The notes beneath the pieces are model-generated. The model ran no database searches. It saw only the letters and a list, made by a program, of their open reading frames with translations, and had not been told where the DNA came from. Source: Eutreptiella sp. 'Long Island Sound 2002' (taxonomy: Eukaryota > Euglenozoa > Euglenophyceae > Eutreptiales > Eutreptiaceae). Taken from it: 64,000 nt of DNA. How positions within the stretch are numbered: the stretch's first letter is position 1; the number at the start of each line of letters is the position of its first letter. The stretch lies in assembly GCA_964036045.1 (NCBI GenBank), contig OZ038381.1:146887596-146951595 (forward strand). The letters are read 5' to 3'. Positions 32,764 to 42,481 of this stretch are shown here, piece by piece. Position numbers and translations under genes: made by a program.

Positions 32764-33111
32764 TCACTGCTGGGCCGTCCCGCCCTCGAGCTCCTTCACC
32801 ATTCGCGCTACAGAGCCCACAAACCGCCAATCCACGCACTTCCAGAACGCGTCCACGTACGCCTGCTTGTCATCACCGTAGTCCAGCACATAGGCATGCT
32901 CCCACATGCTGAGGCCCAGCAGTGGCGTGTTGCCCGCCAGGAGCGGCGTGTCTGGGCCAGTGGTGGACATCACAGTCAGTTGTTGACCGGGATCCACCGC
33001 GAGCCACACCCATCCGCTCCCAAACGCCGCCATCACATGCTCCTCGAACCGACTGCAGATGTTCTTGAAGCCCTCAGGGGTCTTGAATTGCTGCACCAGC
33101 TCCGCTGTGAC
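32764..33111 (-). CDS. SOD-fold protein, exon 2 (C-terminal domain); likely mitoribosomal mS42/mS43 type
   Basis: Exon 2 runs from the acceptor (CTCAG/GTC, minus strand, AG at 33113-33112) to TGA at 32766-32764 and encodes residues 123-237. It holds the C-terminal domain of iron/manganese superoxide dismutase: FKNICSRFEEHVMAAFGSGW, VWLAV, PLLGLSMWEHAYVLDYG, YVDAFWKCVDW. In active enzymes the D-x-W-E-H-A-Y motif supplies metal ligands Asp and His. Here Asp is Ser (S190) while His (H194) stays. With the two His ligands missing in exon 1, metal binding is not expected. Metal-free proteins of this fold are known as small-subunit mitochondrial ribosomal proteins in fungi and some protists, the most likely role here. 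No stops or shifts: the gene looks intact. Confidence 0.8.
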   Translation of the reverse strand, partial: VTAELVQQFKTPEGFKNICSRFEEHVMAAFGSGWVWLAVDPGQQLTVMSTTGPDTPLLAGNTPLLGLSMWEHAYVLDYGDDKQAYVDAFWKCVDWRFVGSVARMVKELEGGTAQQ

Positions 33112-35495
33112 CTGAGTCAAAGCCGTACCCCAGTGGATGGTGAATGCCTTGAGCCCTCCAATCCAAAGCCATTATTCTTTCAGGGATAGCTGAGGTTTGG
33201 GCATTGGGGGTGCTTAGGCTGAAAACCTGACCCCAACGCCCCCTCGATGATTTGTGCCCTGTGGGGGGGGGGGGGAGGCTGGGGTCCCGGGTACTCGGAC
33301 ATATATGCCTCAAAATGATCCCCTCATCGCGCTGATCATTTGGAACAAAAACATGTGGGTGTTCTGAGAAGAAAAAAATTACCCCCTGGGTGGTCCAGAC
33401 CCAGCAGCCAGGTTTGAGGGGCTGGATGAGGGACGTCAAGGGTCATGCTTTGCATACCCCCCCCCCTTGCGCAAGCACGGCCAAGGTCAGAAAAACAACG
33501 GTCACACGGGGTCCCCGTGCTTAGACAAGCCCGTGCTTGCGCGTGACGCGCAACACAAAGAGACACTGCACACAGAAAACCTGCCCGTACCCCACACCAA
33601 GCACATCACTCACAAACATGGCACTAGAACACAACGTATAGGCAAAATTCAGCATGGTCCTCGTGTCCTTACTGCCCATCAACGGGTACGGAATAGAAAC
33701 CCTTTCCAACCTTGCGCTTCATCTGAAATAGTTGCACATGTTTCCCCTTCGGGGCAGGCTTTGGAGCAGAAGTGAGGAGCTCGGAGTCAGAATCAGTGCC
33801 ACTATCATGACTAGAATCAGAATCAGAATCAGGTTCCATTGGGTTGCAGTACCAATCAGAATGTTGTTGTGAGCAAGAGGAACCATCACAAACATGACCC
33901 AGCCCTTCTTTCCCTGTACAATCAGTGCACAATCACGAAACAATGAATTTCTGACCATAAAAACCGTGGTCAGAAAAACCCATCAAAACAACGGTCACAC
34001 GGGGTCTTCGTGCTTAGACAAGGCCGTGCTTCCGCAAGGGGGAGGGGGGGTACCTATTTGGATTCCCCATAAAATTCTGAGTATTCTGAGTGTACACAGG
34101 AGGGAAAACGAAGTGTCAACCCCACCATATGCTGAATAAAGGGGGGGGGGGCTTGGGGTCAGGGTCTGAGCGTAAGTGCCCCCCCTTGTGTTCGGTACCG
34201 CTCTTTCATCAATCCCAGTAAACCCAGTGCACAAGGGACAGCATGCAGTCAGAAGACAACCACAAGACGTGGCGGGTGAAAATCGGATCGACTGAATCAC
34301 AATTTGAAACAATAGGAACCTCATCCTCGGGGAATGTATCTTCAATCTCGCCTTTAAACAGAACCAGAGTAATATGATTTCAACACTTTCGCATCATTAT
34401 TCTGGTGTCTCTTAAATTATGGGAAGCATGACGAAATATGCATGCAATGCACACAGAGCGCAAATACACGCATCAGAATCCCGCACCATCTCTTCAACTT
34501 GTTTTGTGGCTGTTGCATTGACCCTTAGACCACCTCTGCCACAACGAAAGATTGTAGATTGTGCACAAATCTTTTGTATGCGTGCTGTCCATATCTGGTA
34601 TACTCATGTAGGTCGTCGCAGGCATGGTGTGGAGCTCAAGGACATCATGACAATATCTCAGAAAAGGAAACGCGGATTGGTCAAGAAAATGAGTAGGACA
34701 CAACATGTAATTCTCACTGCAAACGGACAATATGAGCATCCATCCTGTACCCCTACTTACTTGAAAACATAGCTGCTTGGCATTCCCTTCCACACACTTC
34801 TGCGCCTTCATCGATCAATCAAACGCCCATTCCACAAACAACAAGCAAGTAAATTAATATCATAACAAAAAACAGCCACGTTTGCGTCCGAGAAATCCAA
34901 AATGGGATGAAAATGGAGGGTTGCAAATGTGAACTTACACAGCCCAGTACAACAGAGGGCTGTTGGTGAGGGCAAGTTTAGCTCAGCAACAAACTGGGCA
35001 AGGGATATAAAGCAGCAAAAATATTGGCAGCAAAGTTTCTTCACCGATTTGAAGTTCAAAATTGCGCAACGAAGTTGTAAATCCCCGTCCCTCTTGCTTG
35101 TCATTTATCGGTCTGCCAGAGAGCTGACATGTGACTTCGTTTCAAAAATTCTGATCTTTAGGCTTGCATTAGCCACAAACTACGTATTGCCAAAGCATTG
35201 GGGATCGGGGAAGAGGAGGGGCAAAATATTTATGGGCCCTGCGGGTTGCTAAGGGCACACTGGTTCAACAGACTTGGGATACTGCGAGGCATGCACTGAA
35301 CGAAGCATTCACAACAATGCAAAAGAGAGGAGACGCCTAGTCCTGCATCCTAGGGGAAGGGGAGAAGTGGGGGAGTGAGGGACGACGAACGGACAGACGA
35401 AAGGACGGAGGGGATGGGGGGAGGAAGGAGAAACGGTCAGCGTAGGGAGGATGGAGGAGAGAAGGTGGCAGGCACGGCACATCGAGGTACTCAAC
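33112..35495 (-). other. Intron of the SOD-fold gene (2,384 bp)
   Basis: The intron is bounded by GAG/GTTGAG (donor, minus strand, GT at 35495-35494) and GACTCAG/GTC (acceptor). Both junctions are in phase 0 and join ...LLENE to VTAELVQQF without a stop. It contains poly(G) tracts near 33257 and 34141, and a direct repeat pair (33461-33545, 33963-34045). Confidence 0.65.
33461..34045. repeat. Direct repeat pair of ~80 bp inside the intron
   Basis: 33461-33545 and 33963-34045 share the order gcaagcacgg / ggtcagaaaaac / aacggtcacacggggtc / cgtgcttagacaag / cgtgctt. The copy at 33461 also has inverted TTGCGCAAGCACGG / CCCGTGCTTGCGC ends that could form a hairpin. It may be a small mobile element pair. 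Confidence 0.5.
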
Positions 35496-35861
35496 CTCGT
35501 TTTCTAGCAGTGGCCCGTCCGCCTGCACCACATTGTCTGTGGGGTCTCGCAGGCACCGCATGAAGAAGCACATATTCCAGTGCTGCGAGGCATAGCTATA
35601 CACCGCCCGTTGTGTTGCATCAAACCGCGCAGCTTTGACCACTTGCTCCAGTGGCTGGTTCTCGAACTTGGGCTCATTGGCAATGTGGGCATTGAGGGTA
35701 TTGACAGTGCTCTGGTGGTGACGCCGGAGGAGCTGCCACTGCTCTGGTGTGTAAAGAGGAGGGATGCCAACTTTGAGGTCGCACTCCAGCACAGGCACTG
35801 TGAAGATTCCGCGCACCAAGTGTCGAGCGGCCGTAGCTGTGCTGTGCTTGATGCAGAGCAT
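35496..35861 (-). CDS. SOD-fold protein, exon 1 (targeting sequence and N-terminal domain)
   Basis: The chosen start is the ATG at 35861, giving 122 codons to the donor. The first ~20 residues (MLCIKHSTATAARHLVRGIF) are basic and free of acidic residues, as in mitochondrial targeting sequences. The N-terminal helical hairpin of the superoxide dismutase fold follows: PPLYTPEQWQLLRRHHQSTV, NTLNAHI, NQPLEQVVKAARFD, SQHWNMCFFMRCL. The position of the first ligand His is Leu (L44) and that of the second is Met (M97, within WNMCFF where active enzymes have N-H). The frame is open upstream to 36011 but that part has a poly(G)-derived Gly run and is less likely. Joined with exon 2 it makes 237 residues, normal for the fold plus a presequence. 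Confidence 0.75.
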
Positions 35862-36011
35862 TAGAAGAACAAGAAGCTCAACATGGGCGAGGGAGTAAGT
35901 GGATTTGGTCACTGGGTTGGTGCAACCCCTGCTTCTTGTCTCAGTCTGATCATGATATGGTCTTCCTAAACCCCCCCCCCCCCGGGATGTATTAAAAGAC
36001 AGGAGGGCCAT

Positions 36012-37095
36012 GATGTCAGGTTTTCAAATAAGCAGCATGATCATGACCTGATGCCAGAGAGGAGAGGGGGGGGGGGGTGTCGCAAAAAAATAGGCGGGCC
36101 ATGAACCATCAACAGAATCGCCCATTCAACCCGAATATTGCATTAGATGGATGTCTCTCTAACACAATGGTCCTTGCTGTTCCAGTGCCGAATGTTGCAT
36201 TGAGTTCGTGTCTTGCACTATTGAATGTACAGTCATCAGTGGCAAACTTGAGTACCACACCATGCAACATTGTTGTGTGGGTGGTACGCACCATATTTGG
36301 GGGCGGGGAGGAAAGGAGTCATATAACCCTTATTATTTCAAGTGATGGAAGAACGGCCATGCACATTGCAAGAGGCTTCTAGATGCCGCTTGTTAATTCA
36401 TGAAGGCTGGCAGATGCTTACTGTAGATGCTTTGAGGCTTCTGAATGCATGCTGTTTATTTGTAGATGACCACAGACCACCCGAGAAAGCATAGACACAG
36501 AGCAAAATCCTCACACTACACGTACAATGGATGGAGTTGTAGTGATCCACAACTCTTTTGAGGAGATCATCCTTGAGAATTCAGAATGCGTGCGGCAAAT
36601 TGCGTTCCATTTGATGAATGTCCACTCATGCAAGCAACCATCTTGCATCATTTCAGGACTTTGGAATCAATATCATATCGGAAAGTAGAAGGGGTGGCAA
36701 GTGTAGAGGATTGGACAGGATGTGGGGCAGCCAGTTCAACGTCTTTGTCCTCATCCTCACTGTCACAAACATCCCCACCTTCCAGAAGTCCATACATGTC
36801 CTGAGTTTTGTTCCCTTTTGCCGTTCCTTGCTTTGGGACAATCCGCAGCATTTCCATTCCCTGTGAAACCTTAGAAATTTCGGCATCCTGAAGAATGGTG
36901 CTGGCATGTCCTTACAAACAACATCATGGACTCACATTCAGCATTCATGGAGCTTTGCATCTTTCTCTTCCTTGGCCTCAAATTCAGTGCCCAATCAGCG
37001 CATCAATACAATAGGGCACCACCCCTCCATAGCATCTCAAGGACACTGGACCCACAGTGTGTCGCACATTAGCACCCCCCCCCCCCCCCCGCACA
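36012..37095. other. No supported gene; poly(G)/poly(C) tracts
   Basis: Contains runs of C (35969-35981 just outside, 37076-37090) and G (36066-36077). Short frames are unconvincing. The promoter of the SOD-fold gene should lie at about 35900-36200, but no clear TATA box was identified. Confidence 0.3.
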
Positions 37096-37099
37096 CACA

Positions 37100-37185
37100 A
37101 AAAAGGTGTTCGGTGCTGGATTTGAACCCACACCTTCCTAAGTTTTCCCCCCATTGCCAACCCACTCACAAGTGAGATATGCTTC
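37100..37185 (-). other. tRNA-like segment with a perfect B box (SINE or tRNA remnant)
   Basis: On the minus strand a perfect Pol III B box GGTTCAAATCC (complement of 37118-37128) sits in a T-arm-like hairpin with loop TTCAAAT and four of five pairs. About 45 bases upstream GAGTGGGTTGGCAA resembles an A box. No pairing acceptor stem was found, so a working tRNA gene is unlikely. Confidence 0.35.
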
Positions 37186-37485
37186 AGATTTGCCATTCTA
37201 AGGGTATAATAGATGACTTAATTTTTTTTGCGTTCAGCAAACATAGTCCGCTGGCTGCGAAGGTGAGTTCTTAGCTGGGGTATGTTAACTCAATTGTCAT
37301 GCAAGACCACAGTCATATAGCGTCTTTAAGACAGGCCTATCCCTCGGAAAAGAGAGGGGACAATGTCTTCTCCTGATGACAAAGCTGCCTAGCATTCAGC
37401 CACACCCTCACTTTGGAGGGCCAACCAGGGAGTGCAGACACAGAGGTCGTTCAATAATCAGGTGTGCATGCGACCCTAGTGACCC

Positions 37486-37800
37486 AAGTTAAAACCAAAA
37501 TTTTTAATATCTAGCCGAAAATTAATACGTTAACGGAAAATTTCAACTTTTTTGAGGGGGTTAAAGGGATTTCCCGTGCAAATGACGACCCCCACAGGTT
37601 GCCTTACGGGTTTGGGTGTTATTTTCACCCGGGTTTGGTTTTGGGGTCCTACCAACGTGGATCTAAAAAAATGTTAAAATGGCTCTCGGCGTGAATTTTT
37701 GATTTTAATTTTTGGAGTAATATTTGGGAAATAAAAAATTAATGAGTCGCCATCGTTAATATTACCCTGCCAAAAATTAACTCCTTGCTGCGAAGATTAA
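37486..37800. other. AT-rich segment with repeated attaatttttg-like words
   Basis: Words such as aaaaattaa, gttaatatta and taatttttgg recur here and at 38660-38800. The two AT-rich stretches may be related fragments, but I could not define ends. Confidence 0.3.
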
Positions 37801-37883
37801 CCCTCCCTACAAATGCACAATAACATGCCAAACACACTCGGGGGCATGCATAATTATTGCGCCTCATCGCAGTGGATGTTGGT

Positions 37884-37886
<3 letters not shown>

Positions 37887-37922
<36 letters not shown>
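37887..37922. repeat. (CA)n microsatellite
   Basis: About 17 CA units. A (GT)n-type tract follows at 38118-38162. Confidence 0.9.
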
Positions 37923-37924
<2 letters not shown>

Positions 37925-38118
37925 GACATTGGCACCCCCACACACCCGCCCCCTCTCACACACATCGTTCCCTGATCCTTCTTCTTTCCTCCCCTTGCCC
38001 TTGGAGCTATGGTTTGGGAGGGTATTCCCCTTTCTTTCTGTAGGTCTTTTGGAGATGTTCGTCAAAACATTTTTGCAGACGGGACCAATCAAAAAAGCTT
38101 GGAGGTATGTGTGGCTTG

Positions 38119-38149
<31 letters not shown>

Positions 38150-38261
38150 GGTGGGTGTGTGTACATGTGCATTGTGGCTAGGTTGTAGGGTGTAGATTGC
38201 CCCAAAGCAGATAAAGGGGCTAGTTCAGGCTTTGTTTGCAATACCAAACCCTCCCCCCCTG

Positions 38262-38570
38262 GTAGTGTGTTGTGTGGGGATGTGGCGTGCGGGGCTGTGG
38301 TGTGCCGGTCTATGGTGTGCGGGGCTGTCGTGTGTGGGGTCGGGTGTGGGGCTGTGGTGTGTGGGGGTGTGGTTTCTAGGGGTTTGGCGTGTGAGACTGT
38401 GGTGTGCGGGGCTGTGGTGTGTGGGGCTATGCTGTGTGGGGTTGTGGTGTGTGGGCATGTGGTCTCTTGGGCCCTGGTGTGTGGGACTGTGTTGTGTGGG
38501 GGTGCGGTGTACTAGGCCATGTTGTGTGGGGTTTGGTGTCTGGTGCTGTGGTGTGTGGGGTTGTTGCATC
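38262..38570. repeat. ~15-bp GT-rich minisatellite (GGGGCTGTGGTGTGT-like)
   Basis: Diverged ~15-base units repeat about 20 times. A second block lies at 38815-38985, separated by AT-rich DNA. The His/Pro/Thr-rich minus frame (38225-38626) and Gly/Val/Cys-rich + frames are products of the repeat. Confidence 0.75.
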
Positions 38571-39138
38571 GGGGGGGGGGGGTGCTGTGGGGGTGCATTG
38601 CGGCATTGTAATGGGTTAGGGTGCATTATGGGTGCAAAAAATCAGTGCAAGAGGCACTGGGGGCAATAATTAATTTTTGGGACAACTTTTTGATTTCTTC
38701 AAGGTTAATATTAACCATTAATTTTTAATATTTAGAACGCCGGTCTAAAAAGTAAATATTAACTTGCACATATTAACGCTGGTGGTCGAAAAATTAACCA
38801 GAAATAATGGGGGCAACGTGCGGCTTTGGTGTGTGCGCCTGTGGTGTGTGGGCCTTTGAGGTGTCATACTGGAGTGCGTGGGGTTGTGGGGTGTCGCAAT
38901 GTAGTGTACAAGGCTGGGGTGTGTGGGGTTGTGGTGTATGGGGTTGCGGTGTGTGCGGTTGTGGTGTGTGGGGCTGTGCTTGCCTTTGTAGTCAACATTT
39001 TTCAATCCCCTTCAACAATTCTTATTCGCTGTGTGCAGGCACTCTATGGGGATGGGCTGTTGGTGTTGGGTTCATGCACAGGCACAGACCCCTGGAGCTT
39101 TGTCTTAGGCCCTGTCTTGCACGAACAGCCCGTTCACA

Positions 39139-41360
39139 ACCTACTACATATCACCACAGAGGGTATGCACCCGTGTATAGCATGTTTACACACCTTCGCA
39201 GCCTACTACATATCACGGCGGGGGGGTATATACCTCTGTACAGCATGTATGAAGACCCGCCTCAAAGGGCCCTGCCTTTTTGAGCTGCAACAAAATGTAT
39301 ATGAAGGGTCTCTGCATGGGTTGATGTCTTATGTGAACGTATCTTGCAATGCTCATTTGTTTTATACAACTTTCACTGTGGCCGAGGTCACTGTGGTCGC
39401 CATGCCCTTTTTTATGAATCCAAATTTCAATGATATAATTTGGCTGCTAATCGTGCTCACCCTCGAGGCAGCCTAGCCACCTCGCAGTCTCGGCTATGAC
39501 GCTGTCACTGTGGGTGCTATGCTTATCATTATCATTGCTACGTTGTTCGTGCATGTATGCTTCATTTTGCGCACCCTTGAGAAATGTATACTTATGCCCT
39601 TTTACTGTCATTGTGGACTATGACTCACATGCAATCTTCTTTGCATCCCCTTTGACGATGCATGACGCTCAATAAATGCAGCCTAGGCCTCTTCGTGGCC
39701 CTTAACACCAAGTTTCATAAAACATGGTTGGCAGGGGTTGTTGGTTGTGCAGTGCAGGGTTTCCAAATGTAGTAGGCGAAGGAGGGGGGAGGGGGGGTTG
39801 ACTCCGCCTCAGATTGAGCCCCCTCCCATCCCACAAGACCTCAGTTTCTATGCAACGCTATAGTTCTAAGGGGCCACACCATGCGCCCACATAAACAGCA
39901 TGCGCAGTGGTGCATCTAGGGAAAGATGCCTCACCAAGAACCTAGACTGCAGCACGGATGCTCCGTCACGCGTGGGTTGAAGTGTAGCCACAGGACCCCA
40001 CGTGGATTTTTCTTAGGCCGTGTTTTTCGGACAGAGCTTTTCAAAATAGTTTTGAAAGACATTTCTGCGGCCAAGGAAAGTGGCATGCCCCTATTTCCTA
40101 CAACCTCCATCAACCTGTTGATCATTTCGAACAAAATGTGCACCACGTCCGCCAGCGGCCAAGGACCGTTTGTCGAAACCATGGTTGTCGACATGCTATG
40201 CAACAAAGATACATCTGAGAAGGGGCTCTGCATTTGTGGTTCTATGAATTTGAATTTGAATTTACCGTTTTATTGTATTCATTACTATGTTTAACGCAAT
40301 TTCACTCCCGACCCATTGCCAGTTGTCTGCCAGCCCTAGCGTTGGAACACAGGTTGGTATACCGCAAGGCTTCTTGAACGTGCATGCATTGTGTGTGCTT
40401 TGCTTTCCTTTCTTTTGTGTGTTTATTTGTAGCAAGTATGGAAAACTATATTGGAAGGACCCCCCTCTCTGCAAAACAATCAAAATGCATCTCCCGCGCT
40501 TTGAAGAATGGAAAATTTGTCGGAAAAGACCCCCCTGCTTTATTGATCCAAAATATAATGCACGAGATTGGGCCTTGCATTGTTTGATGTTTTGTGCGAA
40601 TGTGTATCTCATTCATTTGGTTGTGGCTCTGGTCGCTGTGGTCGCCATGACCTTTTTTGGGAATCCGAATGTCCTTTACATAATTTGGACGGGTCATCAT
40701 GCCAACCTTGAAAGCAGCATAGCCAGCTTGCAGTCTCAGCTGTGACGCGGTGACTGTAGGTGGACTATGTTGACATTCACCAATTTGCCTTTCTGTGCGT
40801 GTTGTCTTCTTTGCAACCCCTTCATTGATGATCCGATTAGTCAGCGCACCTTGTGGCGCTGCTCTGCCGATGTGAGCTTTGTGCCCTGCCACAGACCCTT
40901 GCAGGGACCTTTTTCACTGGCCCTGTTTCGTGTCGACAAAGAGGTTGAAAAACACATTGTTTCGTGTTCCCATCAAACAATGCCCAGGAACACCGACTAC
41001 TGAGAGCCGCTTGATCATGAGCAACAACTTGTATCAAAAGAGGACACATGTGTCCTCTTTTCTCCTCCCACAGAACAATTGTTTGGCCCTCCGCGGCAGG
41101 CATCCTGCGTGCCCGGTGCTCTGGGATGTCTCCTCCGATCTGCTCGACAAAGAAAGCCCACGCCGATGTGTGGCACTTGACGTAAAACTCCTGACAGGGC
41201 GTATGCGACCTTGATAGCCATAATAATTAAATCTTAGAAGGGGCTTTGCTTTAACTGCGTGTGAAATGCGGCATGAATCTAAAGTTATTTCAAACAACTT
41301 TTAATGTGGCTTTGATCATGATGCCGACCCATTGAGCAGCGAAATCCGCTTTTAGGCTCG
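39139..41360. repeat. Diverged duplicated segments
   Basis: A ~170-bp segment at 39310-39490 reappears at 40570-40750 (shared: ggtcgccatg, tttttt..gaatcc, ataatttgg, agcctagcca/agcatagcca, cagtctc), with a possible third trace near 41290-41340. A smaller tandem pair of about 60 bp (cctactacatatcac...) lies at 39139-39187 and 39201-39252. No function is evident; a minus-strand frame at 39931-40233 (NRLMEVVGNRGMPLSLAAEM) is weakly protein-like. Confidence 0.4.
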
Positions 41361-41840
41361 GCCTTCGCCCTGTGCGTCCTATGCTTTTCATGCTTCGCTT
41401 TCCTTTGTTCTCCGTCCTTGTCTTCGTGTAGAACGGAAAAAGCATTGGAAAACAACCCCTTCCCCCTTCCCGCCTATGAGCATTTGCAAAGGCCTGCCCC
41501 CCATTTGGAATGTAGTATATCTTCTGGCTTGTCAAACAAGGCAAACTTGTGTAACATGTGGTAAAACATTCGCATGCATAGGTGTGTTTCCCCAAGGGCT
41601 GGGAATGGTCAAAGGTCTTACCAAAAGGCAAACAAATGGGAGCAATGGACCATGTCGAGATATGTGCTGTTGAGTGCAATTTCTTGCCCCCACGAGGTGT
41701 GTCCGGCCCCCTCCATCGCGCCACTCCACCCGCACGCGCGGGGGTCCCCACCGCACAATTGTAGGCCTATAACCTCTGAGAAGAGAAACAAGAGGCAGGT
41801 GTGGTCTAGCAAGGTTCTAGGCAACTATTCCATCGACGTT

Positions 41841-42365
41841 CTAGCGACGTTCTACCGGAGGCCGCGGCGGTTGGGCTAGATTAACGCGAGAGCGCTTCCC
41901 TAGACCAACGCTAGAACGCACGTAGCATACCGTGCCTTGCATGTCGAGGGTGGGGCGGGTTGGCCCTAGGGCCTTGGTGAAGGCGTCCTGGGGGTTGGGG
42001 AGCTGCGGCTGCGGGCGTCCCCCGGCTGCGGGCTTGCTAGGGGTATTTGGCTTAGGCTTGAGGCGGGAGGCGATGCCGTGCACCAATCCGGTGTACGCCC
42101 CCCGGTCGAAGCCCCCAACCCCCATGATCTCCGACCACGTCGGAGACCACTCCCACGTCCTACCAGATACTTGCATACCCCCTAGCCCCATGGCCTCCCA
42201 ATAATGGCAAAGGAACCGGAAATGCCCTACCCAGGCCCGCGGATAAAGTCTGATGTCCAATGTCTGACGTGGCGTGTTGTGTTTGCAGTGTATACAACCA
42301 GATGTGTCATATGTCTGATATAGGTTTGATGCTTGGAGGAAGTGGGGGGGGGGGGTTGGTGTCAA
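41841..42365 (-). CDS. Possible coding segment, unrecognised
   Basis: A 174-codon minus-strand frame without stops. The middle part (SEIMGVGGFDRGAYTGLVHG, IASRLKPKPN, then a Pro/Ala-rich linker and NPQDAFTKALGPTRP) has a protein-like composition that differs from the adjacent repeats. No domain was recognised and no splice sites were fixed. It may be an exon, a transposon fragment or chance. Confidence 0.25.
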   Translation of the reverse strand: MTPTPPPHFLQASNLYQTYDTSGCIHCKHNTPRQTLDIRLYPRAWVGHFRFLCHYWEAMGLGGMQVSGRTWEWSPTWSEIMGVGGFDRGAYTGLVHGIASRLKPKPNTPSKPAAGGRPQPQLPNPQDAFTKALGPTRPTLDMQGTVCYVRSSVGLGKRSRVNLAQPPRPPVERR

Positions 42366-42481
42366 AATGGGTGTGCAAAAAGTTGCTGCCTTCCCCTCCC
42401 AGAAGAAAAAGAATACATGGGTTGGAAAAGATCAAGCCAACATGGAAAAGCTGGGAAAAAAATAAACACCCAAAATCCAAA

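Noticed and set aside
32764-35861. Active iron/manganese superoxide dismutase
   Set aside because: Three of the four metal ligands are replaced (Leu44, Met97, Ser190).
38225-38669. His/Pro/Thr-rich protein (minus) and Gly/Val/Cys-rich proteins (plus)
   Set aside because: They come from a 15-base GT-rich minisatellite and lack any other support.
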